Shown here: piece after piece, positions 1-8,076 of the stretch | Layout: each line of letters opens with the position of its first letter | How positions within the stretch are numbered: position 1 is the stretch's first letter | Source of the DNA: Actinokineospora fastidiosa | Lineage (GTDB): Bacteria; Actinomycetota; Actinomycetes; Mycobacteriales; Pseudonocardiaceae | Reading direction: 5' to 3' | DNA length: 64,000 nt | Assembly: GCF_014648415.1 (NCBI RefSeq) | Contig: NZ_BMRB01000001.1 | Coordinates: 620,001-684,000 of the forward strand | The notes under the pieces: generated by a model | What the model saw: the letters and a program-made list of their open reading frames with translations, nothing else | Databases searched by the model: none | Told to the model about the DNA's origin: nothing | Translations under genes and position numbers: made by a program

Positions 1-372
1 GACGGGTCGATGCTGCGCGACCTGGTGTTCGTCGAGGACGTCGCCGAGGCGTTCCTGCTGGCCGTGCGGCATCTCGACGCGCTCAGAGGCAGGCACTGGG
101 TCATCGGGTCCGGGCAGGGCGTCCCGGTGCGGACGGTGTTCGAGATGATCGCGGCGGCCGTCGCCGAGCGGACGGGGCGGCCGCCGGTGCCGGTGCTGTC
201 AGTGCCTCCGCCGCCGCACGCGACCGCGATGGACCTGCGCGGGCTCGTGGCCGATCCGCGCGCCTTCACCGAGGTCACCGGCTGGCGCGCCGCGACGGGA
301 CTCGCCGAGGGCGTCGCGCGCGTGGTCGCCTCCACAAAGGACACGGCGGGTACCCCTATCCTCGGTCCATAG
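1..372 (+). CDS. NDP-sugar SDR (4-ketoreductase/epimerase family), 3' part only
   Basis: The reading frame is open from the first base, so this is the C-terminal 123 codons of a gene that begins outside the window. The visible part (DLVFVEDVAEAFLLAV, then GSGQGVPVRTVFEMIAAA) is typical of the C-terminal substrate-binding half of extended short-chain dehydrogenases such as NDP-hexose 4-ketoreductases, epimerases and 4,6-dehydratases. The Rossmann fold and YxxxK motif would lie upstream. It is followed 38 bp later by the 3,5-epimerase gene, so a deoxysugar role is likely. A 4-ketoreductase would complete the aminosugar set seen here (inference), but the exact reaction cannot be decided from this fragment. 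Confidence 0.75.
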   Translation, partial: DGSMLRDLVFVEDVAEAFLLAVRHLDALRGRHWVIGSGQGVPVRTVFEMIAAAVAERTGRPPVPVLSVPPPPHATAMDLRGLVADPRAFTEVTGWRAATGLAEGVARVVASTKDTAGTPILGP

Positions 373-383
373 GGGTTTACCCC
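369..383. promoter_or_regulatory. Near-palindromic motif upstream of the 3,5-epimerase gene
   Basis: The sequence ATAGGGGTTTACCCC begins on the stop codon of the partial SDR gene and lies 28 bp before the epimerase start. Its reverse complement, GGGGTAAACCCCTAT, matches the 14-mer GGGGTAACCCCTAT at 3486–3499 except for one A. A third, shorter relative, GGGTACCCCTAT, lies at 348–359. The sites could be operators shared by the sugar genes. No regulator is assigned. Confidence 0.35.
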
Positions 384-410
384 GGTCGTGCCCGGTCGGA
401 AGCTGGGCGG

Positions 411-950
411 GTGGAAGCGCGCGAACTCGCCGTCGGCGGAGCCTGGGCCTTCACCCCCGACCTCCACCGCGACGACCGCGGGCTGTTCGTCTCGCCGTTC
501 GAGGAGCGGGAGTTCCGACCGCTCTTCCCGGTCGCGCAGGTCAGCACCAGCGTCTCCCGGGACGGGGTGGCGCGCGGGGTCCACTACGCCAGGACCCGGC
601 CGGGCTGCGCGAAGTACGTGCACTGCGCGCGCGGGCGCGTGCTCGACTTCGTGGTCGACCTGCGGGTCGGGTCGCCGACGTTCGGGCAGTGGGACAGCGT
701 GGAGCTGGCCGACTTCCGGGCGGTGTACCTGCCCGCCGGGCTCGGTCACGCCTTCGTCGCGCTGGAGCCCGACTCCACCGTCTGCTACCTGCTCTCCCGC
801 GGCTACGAGCCCGCCGACGAGCTGGCGGTGTCGCTGCTGGACCCCGAGCTGAACCTGCCCATCCCCGCGGGGGCCGTGCTGTCCCGGCGCGACCGCGACG
901 CGCCGACGCTGGCCGAGGCGCTGGCCGACGGCCTGCTGCCGCACTACTAG
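411..950 (+). CDS. dTDP-4-dehydro-6-deoxyhexose 3,5- (or 5-) epimerase, RmlC family
   Basis: 179 aa cupin of the RmlC/EvaD family. It inverts C5, or C3 and C5, of a dTDP-4-keto-6-deoxyhexose to give the L-series. RGVHY (catalytic His58), KYVHCARGRVLDFVVDLR and YLPAGLGHAF are recognisable RmlC landmarks, and the length is normal for the family. The start is a GTG at 411; no stronger start lies downstream. The 2,3-dehydratase gene follows after 11 bp, so the two are probably co-transcribed. Whether it acts at C3 as well as C5 cannot be told. In 2,3,6-trideoxy-3-amino sugar pathways the equivalent enzyme acts mainly at C5. Confidence 0.88.
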   Translation: MEARELAVGGAWAFTPDLHRDDRGLFVSPFEEREFRPLFPVAQVSTSVSRDGVARGVHYARTRPGCAKYVHCARGRVLDFVVDLRVGSPTFGQWDSVELADFRAVYLPAGLGHAFVALEPDSTVCYLLSRGYEPADELAVSLLDPELNLPIPAGAVLSRRDRDAPTLAEALADGLLPHY

Positions 951-961
951 AGGGAGTCCCG

Positions 962-2347
962 GTGTCCGCACCCACGCGCAACCCCGTCGAGCGGGTGGCC
1001 GACTCGATGCTCCACACCGGACCGGCCGAGGTGGCCGGGTGGCTGGCCGGGCTGGCCGACCGGTGGTGGATGCGGGTCGAGCGGGCGGACCTCGGCGAGC
1101 TGGCGGGCTGGCAGGTGGAGCCGGGGACGGGCAACCTGCGCCACCACACCGGGAAGTTCTTCACCGTCGAGTCGCTGAGCGTCGACCTGCCCGGCGCGCC
1201 GGTGCCGCACTGGCGCCAGCCGATCATCAACCAGCCGGAGATCGGCATCCTGGGCATCCTGGTCCGCGAGATCGACGGCGTGCTGCACTGCCTGATGCAG
1301 GCCAAGCACGAGCCCGGCAACCCCAACGGCCTGCAGATCTCGCCGACCGTGCAGGCCACGCGCAGCAACTACACCGGGGTGCACCAGGGCAAGGCGGTGC
1401 CGTACCTGGAGCACTTCCGCTCGCCGGAGCGGGTCGTCATCGACATCCGGCAGTCGGAGCAGGGCGCGTGGTTCTACCGCAAGCGCAACCGGAACATGGT
1501 CGTCGAGGTCGACGCGGTCGAGGAGCGGGAGGGGTTCCGCTGGCTGACGCTCGGCCAGATCGCCGAGCTGATGTCCGTGCCGGACCTGGTCAACATGGAC
1601 GCCCGGACCGTGCTGGCGTGCCTGCCCGGCGGCGGCGCGGCCCTAGCCCGCGCGGCGGCGGACGACTTCACCTCGGCCCTGGTCCGCTCGGCCGACCCGG
1701 CGTCCCCGAGCGTGCACGGGCTCGGCGACATCCTGAGCTGGATCACCGAGGTCCGCACGCACACCGACCTGCGGGTCGAGCGCGGACCGCTGGCGGGGCT
1801 GCCGGACTGGCTCTACGACGACGGGCGCATCGCGCACCGCACCGGCGGGTTCTTCTCGGTGGTCGGCGTGCGGGTGGAGGCCGGGGGCCGGGAGGTCGCC
1901 GCGTGGTCGCAGCCCATGGTCGAGCCGGTCGGCACCGGGGTGATCGCGTTCCTGGTCAAGGCCATCGACGGCGTGCTGCACATTTTGACGCACGCGCGGA
2001 CCGAGCCGGGGTACGCCGACGTCACCGAGCTGGCGCCGACCGTGCAGTGCGTGCCGGAGAACTACGCGCACCTGCCCGGGCGGCCGCGGTTCCTCGACGA
2101 GGTGCTCACCTCGTCGCGGGTGCGGTTCGACACCGTGCTCTCCGAGGAGGGCGGGCGGTTCCTGGGCGCGCGCAACCGGTACATGATCGTGGAGACCGAC
2201 GCCGACGTGGCGCCGGACGACCCCCGGTACCGCTGGCTGACGCTGCACCAGTACGAGGAGCTGTTGCGGCACAGCTTCTACGTCAACATCCAGGCGCGGT
2301 CGCTGGTGCTGTGCCTGCGCAGCCTGATCCCTAGAGGACGCGCCTGA
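962..2347 (+). CDS. NDP-hexose 2,3-dehydratase (EvaA/TylX3 family)
   Basis: 461 aa. These enzymes remove the C2 hydroxyl of dTDP-4-keto-6-deoxyglucose, giving the 3,4-diketo-2,6-dideoxy intermediate. The protein shows the internal duplication of the family: [12 protein letters not shown] ... [15 protein letters not shown] ... RNRNMVVEV in the first half matches [12 protein letters not shown] ... [15 protein letters not shown] ... RNRYMIVET in the second, each half ending with RWLTL and an N[MI]xARxVL segment. The start is a GTG at 962 preceded by GAGGGAG at 950–956. The 3' end overlaps the opposite-strand aminotransferase by 17 bp. Known family members act before a C3 aminotransferase or 3-ketoreductase; the neighbouring aminotransferase points to the amino branch. 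Confidence 0.92.
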   Translation: MSAPTRNPVERVADSMLHTGPAEVAGWLAGLADRWWMRVERADLGELAGWQVEPGTGNLRHHTGKFFTVESLSVDLPGAPVPHWRQPIINQPEIGILGILVREIDGVLHCLMQAKHEPGNPNGLQISPTVQATRSNYTGVHQGKAVPYLEHFRSPERVVIDIRQSEQGAWFYRKRNRNMVVEVDAVEEREGFRWLTLGQIAELMSVPDLVNMDARTVLACLPGGGAALARAAADDFTSALVRSADPASPSVHGLGDILSWITEVRTHTDLRVERGPLAGLPDWLYDDGRIAHRTGGFFSVVGVRVEAGGREVAAWSQPMVEPVGTGVIAFLVKAIDGVLHILTHARTEPGYADVTELAPTVQCVPENYAHLPGRPRFLDEVLTSSRVRFDTVLSEEGGRFLGARNRYMIVETDADVAPDDPRYRWLTLHQYEELLRHSFYVNIQARSLVLCLRSLIPRGRA

Positions 2348-3431
2348 CCGCGTCGATGACCCGGTCCTGCACGTCGGTCGGCAGCGACGGGTACATGGGC
2401 AGGGAGAAGATCTCGTCGGCGACGGCCTCGGTCACCGGCAGGCTGCCCTTGGCGTAGCCGAGGTGGGCGAAGCCGGTCATCGTGTGCACCGGCCACGGGT
2501 AGCTGATGTTGAGCACGATGTCGTGGGCCTTCAGCGCTTCCAGGATCTGGTCGCGGCGCGGGTGGCGGACGACGTAGACGTAGTACACGTGGGTGTTGCC
2601 CTCGGCGGTCGCGGGCAGGACGAGATCGGTGTCGCCCAGGGCGTCGGCGTACCGGGCGGCGACGGCCTGCCGCGCGGCGATGTAGTCGTCGAGGCGGGTG
2701 AGCTTGCGGCGCAGGATCTCCGCCTGCACCTCGTCGAGGCGGCAGTTGTGGCCGGGGGTCTCGACGACGTAGTAGGTCTTCTCCATGCCGTAGTAGCGGT
2801 GGCGGCGGAGGTTGGCGTCGACCGCGGGATCGTTCGTGATCGTGGCGCCGCCGTCGCCGTAGGCGCCGAGGACCTTGGTGGGGTAGAAGGAGAACGCGGC
2901 GGCGTTGCCGGTCGCGCCCGCGACCACGCCGTGGTGGCGGGCCCCGTGGGCCTGGGCGCAGTCCTCCAGCAGGTGCAGGCCGTGCTTGTCGGCGAGCGCC
3001 TTCAGCGGGGCGAGGTCGGCGCACTGGCCGTAGAGGTGGACCGGGAGCAGGCACCGGGTGCGCGCGGTGACGGCGGCCTCGACCTGGGCGACGTCCATCA
3101 GGTAGGTGTCGGGGTGGATGTCGACGAAGACCGGGGTGGCGCCCACCGCGTCGATGGCGACCACGGTCGGGGCCGCGGTGTTGGAGATGGTGATGACCTC
3201 GTCGCCGGGGCCGATCCCGAGCGCCTGCAGGGCAAGGCGGATGGCGTTGGTGCCGTTGTCGACGCCCACGCAGTGCGCGACGCCGTGGTAGGCGGCGAAC
3301 TCCTGCTCGAAGCCCGCCACGCTGGGGCCCATGACCAGGCGGCCGGAGGAGAACACGGTCTCCACCGCGTCGAGGATGTCCTTGCGCTCGGCCTCGTACT
3401 CGCGCGTGTAGTCCCAGACGAGCGTGGTCAT
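2331..3431 (-). CDS. DegT/DnrJ/EryC1/StrS-family NDP-sugar aminotransferase
   Basis: 366 aa PLP-dependent sugar aminotransferase. Lys186 in [15 protein letters not shown] is the Schiff-base lysine and [10 protein letters not shown] (Asp157) is the pyridine-nitrogen contact. [11 protein letters not shown] and [11 protein letters not shown] are further family motifs. Next to a 2,3-dehydratase, the likely reaction is transamination at C3 of a 2,6-dideoxy-3,4-diketo sugar, as by EvaB or DnrJ (inference from context). ATG at 3431 was chosen because the DegT fold starts immediately after it. The gene is convergent with the dehydratase and divergent from the glycosyltransferase, sharing a 216-bp intergenic region with it. 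Confidence 0.92.
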   Translation of the reverse strand: MTTLVWDYTREYEAERKDILDAVETVFSSGRLVMGPSVAGFEQEFAAYHGVAHCVGVDNGTNAIRLALQALGIGPGDEVITISNTAAPTVVAIDAVGATPVFVDIHPDTYLMDVAQVEAAVTARTRCLLPVHLYGQCADLAPLKALADKHGLHLLEDCAQAHGARHHGVVAGATGNAAAFSFYPTKVLGAYGDGGATITNDPAVDANLRRHRYYGMEKTYYVVETPGHNCRLDEVQAEILRRKLTRLDDYIAARQAVAARYADALGDTDLVLPATAEGNTHVYYVYVVRHPRRDQILEALKAHDIVLNISYPWPVHTMTGFAHLGYAKGSLPVTEAVADEIFSLPMYPSLPTDVQDRVIDAVRRVL

Positions 3432-3485
3432 GGCCGCCCTTTCGTGGTGTCCGACTCCGCGCCAGCCTAAGCCGGGCAAAAACCT

Positions 3486-3499
3486 GGGGTAACCCCTAT
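3486..3499. promoter_or_regulatory. Second copy of the GGGGTA(A)ACCCCTAT motif, between divergent sugar genes
   Basis: GGGGTAACCCCTAT lies in the 216-bp region between the divergent aminotransferase (start 3431) and glycosyltransferase (start 3648). It runs into TATATT (3497–3502), a plausible −10 element for rightward transcription. Two direct TAGGGGT repeats occur further on, at 3571–3577 and 3584–3590. The arrangement resembles a regulated divergent promoter region, possibly a target of the SARP encoded downstream; that link is inference. Confidence 0.35.
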
Positions 3500-3647
3500 A
3501 TTCGCAGGTCAGAACCCTTGCACTGGTGCTTGTGGCGGTATCGGCGATTAGGCCGAACGCGGAGTAGGCCTAGGGGTCGGGGTTAGGGGTGTCACCGCGC
3601 GCGACCGCCGACTTACCGTGGCGGCCGGATCTCCCGGAGGCGAGCGC

Positions 3648-4817
3648 ATGCATCTGCTGTTCCTGTGCCATCCCGACCACGGGCACGTCATCCCGAACCT
3701 GGCCATGGTGACCGAGCTGGCGCGGCGCGGGCACCAGGTGACCTACCTGACCGCGGCGAGCATGGCCGGGATCGCCACCGACGCCGGGGCCTCGGTGGTG
3801 ACCTACGAGTCGCGCTACCGCGACGCTGACTTCCGCAAGGTGGCCGAGGACCCCGGGTACCTGATGGACCTGCTGCTCGACGAGAGCGCGGCGATGCTGG
3901 CGGTGGACCTGCCGTCGCGGCCGGACGTGATCGTCTACGACACGTCGATCCTGTTCGCTGGCCGGATCCTGGCCAGGAAGCTGGGCGTGCCCTCGGCGCA
4001 GGTGATCCCGGTGTTCGCCTCCAACGAGCACTTCTCGTACCTGAACGCGATGTACAACCCCGGCGGCGGGCAGGAGAAACCCGCGGAGATGCCGTCGTGG
4101 GTGATGACGACCATGCGGCGGATCGGCGAGCTGTGCGCCGAGCACGGGGTGTCCGTGGAGCCGCCGCAGCTGTGGTTCGAGGTGCCGTCGCTGAGCCTGG
4201 TGACCGTGCCGAGGGAGTTCCAGTACGCGGGCGAGACGTTCGACTCGCGGTTCGTGTTCGTGGGGCCGTGCGTGGGCGACCGCGGGTTCCTCGGGTCGTG
4301 GGAGCCGCCGTCGAGCGGGTTGCCGGTGGTGCTGGTGTCGCTGGGGGCGGTGTTCAACGAGCACGCCGACTTCTTCCGCACGTGTGTGGAGGCGTTCCGG
4401 GGGCAGCCGTGGCACGCGGTGATGACCGTCGCGGAGGGGCTGGACCCGGCGGCGCTGGGCGAGCTTCCGTCCAATGTGGAGGTGCACCGCTGGGTGCCGC
4501 ACGTGGCGGTGCTGGAGCACGCGTCGCTGTGCGTGACGCACGGGGGCATGGGGACGGCGATGGAGGCGCTGCGCGCGGGCACGCCGATGGTGTGCGTGCC
4601 GACGTCGGCGCTGGACCGGCCGACCGCGCGGCGGATCGAGGAGCTGGGGCTGGGGGTCGCGCTCGACCCGGCGACGCTGTCGGCGGCGGCGCTGGTGGAG
4701 GCGGTCGGCTCGGTGATGGGCACCGCGTCCTACGCCGCGCGGGCCGGGGAGATGGCGGCCGCGATCGCGGCGGCCGGCGGCGCGGCGCGGGCCGCCGACG
4801 AGATCGAGCGCGCATGA
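3648..4817 (+). CDS. GT1-family natural-product glycosyltransferase
   Basis: 389 aa. The fold is GT-B. The N-terminal HGHVIPNL segment (residues 11–18) holds the catalytic-His region, and the C-terminal donor site THGGMGTAMEALRAGTPMVCVP is the classic motif of macrolide/MGT-type glycosyltransferases. It would transfer the NDP-aminosugar made by the neighbouring enzymes to the polyketide aglycone in the cytoplasm. ATG 3648 is preceded by GGAGG at 3636–3640 with good spacing. The stop overlaps the start of the SARP gene (ATGA), so the two are translationally coupled. Acceptor and sugar specificity cannot be inferred from sequence alone. Confidence 0.93.
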   Translation: MHLLFLCHPDHGHVIPNLAMVTELARRGHQVTYLTAASMAGIATDAGASVVTYESRYRDADFRKVAEDPGYLMDLLLDESAAMLAVDLPSRPDVIVYDTSILFAGRILARKLGVPSAQVIPVFASNEHFSYLNAMYNPGGGQEKPAEMPSWVMTTMRRIGELCAEHGVSVEPPQLWFEVPSLSLVTVPREFQYAGETFDSRFVFVGPCVGDRGFLGSWEPPSSGLPVVLVSLGAVFNEHADFFRTCVEAFRGQPWHAVMTVAEGLDPAALGELPSNVEVHRWVPHVAVLEHASLCVTHGGMGTAMEALRAGTPMVCVPTSALDRPTARRIEELGLGVALDPATLSAAALVEAVGSVMGTASYAARAGEMAAAIAAAGGAARAADEIERA

Positions 4818-6193
4818 TCGGCATCCTCGGGCCGGTGCGCGTCCTCGGTGGCGACGTGCACATCGGCCCCCGCGAGCGCGCCGTCCTGGCCCGCCTGGTG
4901 CTCGACGCCAACCGCGTGGTGAGCGTGGACCGGCTGATCGACGCGGTGTGGCAGGGGTCGCCGCCCGCGAGCGCGCGGGGCCAGGTGGCGATCCTGGTGT
5001 CGCGGCTGCGGCGGTCGGTGCCGCAGGTGATCACGACGGCGAGCCCCGGATACGTGATCCGGCTGTCGGACGACGACGCGGACTGGTGCCGGTTCAACGC
5101 GCTGGTCGCCCGGTCGCGCGCGTGCGGGGACCGGATGGGCGCGGTCGCGCTGCTGCGCGAGGCGCTGGCGCTGTGGCGGGGCGTGCCGTTCGAGGACGTG
5201 CCGGGCCTGCGCGCGGAGTCGGCCCGGCTGCAGTCGGCCCGGCTGGACGCCGCCGAGGCGTGCGCGGAACTGGAGCTGGAGCTGGGCCTGCACGACCGGG
5301 TGGGCAAGGAGCTGGCCGCGCTGGTGGCCGAGCACCCGCTGCGCGAGCGGGCGCGGGCGCAGCTGATGGTCGCCCACTACCGCTCCGGTCGGCGCGCGGA
5401 GGCGCTGCGCGTGTATCAGGAGGCGCGGCGGGCGCTGGTGGAGCAGATCGGGCTGGAGCCGGGGCCGCAGCTGCGGGTCGTGCACGACCAGATCCTGCGC
5501 GACGCGCTGCCGTCGCCGGTCCCGGTGGAGACGCCGTCGCAGCTGCCCCGCCAGCCCCTGCCGTTCGCGGGCCGGGTCGCGGAGACGGCGTTCCTGGACG
5601 AGGCGCTGTCCGACGGCGTGGACGCGCCCGGCGCGGTGGTGGTGTGCGGGCCGAGCGAGGTGGGCAAAACTGCGCTGGCGCTGCGCTGGGCCCACCAGCG
5701 GCTCGACCGCTTCCCGGACGGGCAGCTGTACGCCGACCTCGCCGCGGGCGGGCCGGTCCTCGACCGCTTCCTGCGGGCGCTCGGGGTCCGTGCGATTCCG
5801 GACGATCCCGGGGAGAAGGTGGCGCTGTACCGCAGCAGCGTGGCGCGGCGGCGGATGCTGGTCCTGCTGGACAACGCTTCCGACAGCGCTCAGGTGGCCG
5901 CGTTGCTGCCTGGTGGGCCGCATTGCCGGGTGATCGTGACGAGCCGGGAGCCGCTGGACGAGTTCGAGGCCCGGTTCGGGGCTCGGCAGTTGTTCCTGGA
6001 GCCGTTGGGGGTAGAGGAGAGCCGGGCGTTGTTGGCGATGTTGCTGGGGCGGGAGTGGGTGGCGGCTGAGGCTGGGGAGGTCGCTCGGCTCAGTGCGATG
6101 GCGGGTGGGTTTCCGTTGGTGCTGCGGCGGGCTGCGGCTCGGGTGGGGCGTGTCGGGTGTGCTCGTTCGCGGGCTGCGCTTGTGCCTGCTTGA
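4814..6193 (+). CDS. SARP-family transcriptional activator with truncated NB-ARC domain
   Basis: 459 aa. Residues 1–90 form an OmpR-like winged helix (ILGPVRVL ... GYVIRL). Residues about 95–235 are the bacterial transcriptional activation domain with TPR-like helices, ending in QIGLEPGPQLR. From about 250 an NB-ARC NTPase domain follows, with P-loop GPSEVGKT (279–286), MLVLLDNA and VIVTSREPL. The protein stops shortly after the GFPL (GLPL-like) motif. It therefore lacks the winged-helix and TPR parts of full AfsR-type proteins, yet is longer than minimal SARPs. SARPs activate cluster genes by binding direct repeats near −35. The last ~300 bp use noticeably less GC-biased codons (many GTT, GGG, GCT, TTG) than the rest. 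Confidence 0.9.
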   Translation: MIGILGPVRVLGGDVHIGPRERAVLARLVLDANRVVSVDRLIDAVWQGSPPASARGQVAILVSRLRRSVPQVITTASPGYVIRLSDDDADWCRFNALVARSRACGDRMGAVALLREALALWRGVPFEDVPGLRAESARLQSARLDAAEACAELELELGLHDRVGKELAALVAEHPLRERARAQLMVAHYRSGRRAEALRVYQEARRALVEQIGLEPGPQLRVVHDQILRDALPSPVPVETPSQLPRQPLPFAGRVAETAFLDEALSDGVDAPGAVVVCGPSEVGKTALALRWAHQRLDRFPDGQLYADLAAGGPVLDRFLRALGVRAIPDDPGEKVALYRSSVARRRMLVLLDNASDSAQVAALLPGGPHCRVIVTSREPLDEFEARFGARQLFLEPLGVEESRALLAMLLGREWVAAEAGEVARLSAMAGGFPLVLRRAAARVGRVGCARSRAALVPA

Positions 6194-6255
6194 GGTGTTC
6201 TGCGTGCTCGGCGGCTCCGCGGTTTAGCGCGGGGGTGCTCCCTCGGCCTCGATTG

Positions 6256-6346
6256 TTTAAGCCTGGGATGGCGGTGTAAAGGGCGCCTTCGGCGTCGCTG
6301 CGCGACAGGCTTCGCCTGCCCTTGACACCGCCATCCCAGGCTTGAA
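6256..6346. repeat. Long imperfect inverted repeat (REP-like / bidirectional terminator) between convergent genes
   Basis: Arms 6256–6277 and 6325–6346 pair over 22 positions with one G–U; the core is GCCTGGGATGGCGGTGT against its exact complement. The stem continues inward with AAGGGC / GCCCTT. The apex carries two small hairpins, CGCCTTCGGCG and CAGGCTTCGCCTG. It sits in the 200-bp gap between the SARP (+) and hydroxylase (−) stops. It could end transcription from both sides, or be a copy of a dispersed palindromic element. No second copy was seen in this window. Confidence 0.7.
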
Positions 6347-6393
6347 GACGGCCAGGACGAGGGAGCAAGGGGGCAGAGCGGTCGACTGTTGGC

Positions 6394-7947
6394 TCAGGGG
6401 GTGCTCAAGATGGTGCGAAGGATGTTGTTCAGGGTCTCGGGAGTCGCCGGGGGGTTGGGGGTGCGCCAGGCTACGTGGCCGTCGGGGCGGATCAGGACGG
6501 CGCCGGTGGGGGTGGTGCCGTATTCCTTTGCCCATGTGGGGGATTCGTCGGGGGAGATCTCCACCGTTTTCACCTGGTCGGGGGTTGTTTGGGACCAGCC
6601 GCTGCCGGTTGGGGTCATCAGGGTGAAGTGGGGGCCTAGTAGGTCCAGTGTGGACAGCTCTCGGCCCTCGCGGGTCAGCCAGACGTGGGGGGCTCGGTGG
6701 CCGGGGCGGGCTGTGGGGGTGTAGGTGCGGTAGGGGTCGGGCACGGGGGGTGGCTGAGTGCCGTCGGGGATGACCGCGCTTGAGGTGTAGTGGAAGCCCA
6801 GGACCAGGCCCTCGGAGCTGCGTCTGCCTGCTTGCAGGGTGATCGCCTCTGACAGGGTCAGTTCGCCTTCCATCATGCGGAAGGTGATGAAGGCGTTGGC
6901 CAGGCTCTCCTCGACTGTGCGGGCGCCGATGGGGTGGCGTTCGGTTTCGTAGGTGTCCAGAAGGGCCTCGCCCGCGCGGCCCTGGGTGACGGCGGCCAGT
7001 TTCCACACCAGGTTGTGGGCGTCCTGGATGCCGCAGTTCATGCCGAACCCGCCCTGCGGCGTGGTCACGTGGGCGGCGTCGCCTGCCAGGAACACGCGGC
7101 CTGACCGGAAGCGCTGGGCCGTCACCGCCTGTTGCAGCCACGGCATGATCCCGACCAGCGACACGTCGAGGTCGGGGACGCCGACGGCGGCGCGGACGAT
7201 CTCGACGCAGAACTCCGGGGTGAAGTCGGCCTCGCTGCCGCCCTCGGCCGGGTCGTAGCCGGTCTGGACCATCCAGCGCCGCTGGTTGTCCACCGCCTCG
7301 ACCGCGCACGGGATCTCGCTGCGCAGGAAGTACAGCGCGCACATGCGGCCTTCCAGCAGGTGCACGATGTCCGCGTCGAACATGATGCTGATCATGTGCC
7401 CCAGCGGCGGCGGGCCGTCCACGCCGATCCCCAGGGACGAGCGGATGCCGCTGCGCGCGCCGTCGGCGGCGATGCAGTAGCGGGCGCGCACGACCTCGCC
7501 GGTCGACAGGCGCGCCGTGACGCCGTCGGCGTCCTGGGCCAGCGACTCCATGCGGGTCCCGAAGCGGACGTCCGACCCCGATGACGCGACCGAGCGCAGG
7601 ATCACCTCGAACTTGTCCTGCGCGCAGATGAAGGCGTAGGTCGGGCTGTGCGGCGCGTCCTCGGCGATGGGGGCCGCGGCGCGGTGGAAGTCGTCGGCGG
7701 TCAGGGACGTGCCGACGGCGACGGCGAGGGTGTCCTCGCGCGGTAGACCGGCGCGCTCCACCTCGTCCTGGATGCCCCAGGCGCGCACCAGCTCCATCGT
7801 GCGGGTGGTCACCAGCCGGGCCTTGGGGAAGATCGAGGTCCCCGCGTGCTTCTCCACCAGCAGGCTGCTCAGGCCGTGGCGGGAGCACTCGATGGCCGAG
7901 GACAAGCCGACCGGTCCCCCGCCCACGATCAGCACGTCGACGTCCAT
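6394..7947 (-). CDS. Class A FAD-dependent aromatic/polyketide hydroxylase
   Basis: 517 aa group A flavoprotein monooxygenase of the PgaE/RdmE/MhpA type. GGGPVG (residues 9–14) is the FAD dinucleotide fold. The DG motif (CIAADGARSGIRSSLGI) and the GD motif (VFLAGDAAHVTTPQGGFGMNCGIQDAHNLVWKL) are both intact. The C-terminal ~110 residues form the thioredoxin-like domain of this family. Such enzymes hydroxylate phenolic or polyketide substrates with NAD(P)H and O2. ATG 7947 was chosen because GGGPVG starts eight residues later. It is divergent from the KR gene across 129 bp and convergent with the SARP gene. The 3' ~600 bp (the C-terminal domain) has relaxed codon use, as does the end of the SARP gene. 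Confidence 0.9.
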   Translation of the reverse strand: MDVDVLIVGGGPVGLSSAIECSRHGLSSLLVEKHAGTSIFPKARLVTTRTMELVRAWGIQDEVERAGLPREDTLAVAVGTSLTADDFHRAAAPIAEDAPHSPTYAFICAQDKFEVILRSVASSGSDVRFGTRMESLAQDADGVTARLSTGEVVRARYCIAADGARSGIRSSLGIGVDGPPPLGHMISIMFDADIVHLLEGRMCALYFLRSEIPCAVEAVDNQRRWMVQTGYDPAEGGSEADFTPEFCVEIVRAAVGVPDLDVSLVGIMPWLQQAVTAQRFRSGRVFLAGDAAHVTTPQGGFGMNCGIQDAHNLVWKLAAVTQGRAGEALLDTYETERHPIGARTVEESLANAFITFRMMEGELTLSEAITLQAGRRSSEGLVLGFHYTSSAVIPDGTQPPPVPDPYRTYTPTARPGHRAPHVWLTREGRELSTLDLLGPHFTLMTPTGSGWSQTTPDQVKTVEISPDESPTWAKEYGTTPTGAVLIRPDGHVAWRTPNPPATPETLNNILRTILSTP

Positions 7948-8076
7948 GGCAGCCAATGTCTGCCATGCGCGCGAGCCCGTCAATGCCGGGGATATCGAAC
8001 TGATAGGGGAAAGAAAACGCAGGTCAGTAGCGTGGCCGTGCACGCTGGCTAGCGGTCTACACACGGGGAGACGTCG

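Noticed and set aside
6194..6393. Palindromic region considered as an insertion-sequence terminal repeat pair
   Set aside because: There is no transposase frame between or beside the arms, and the loop is only 47 bp and itself folded.
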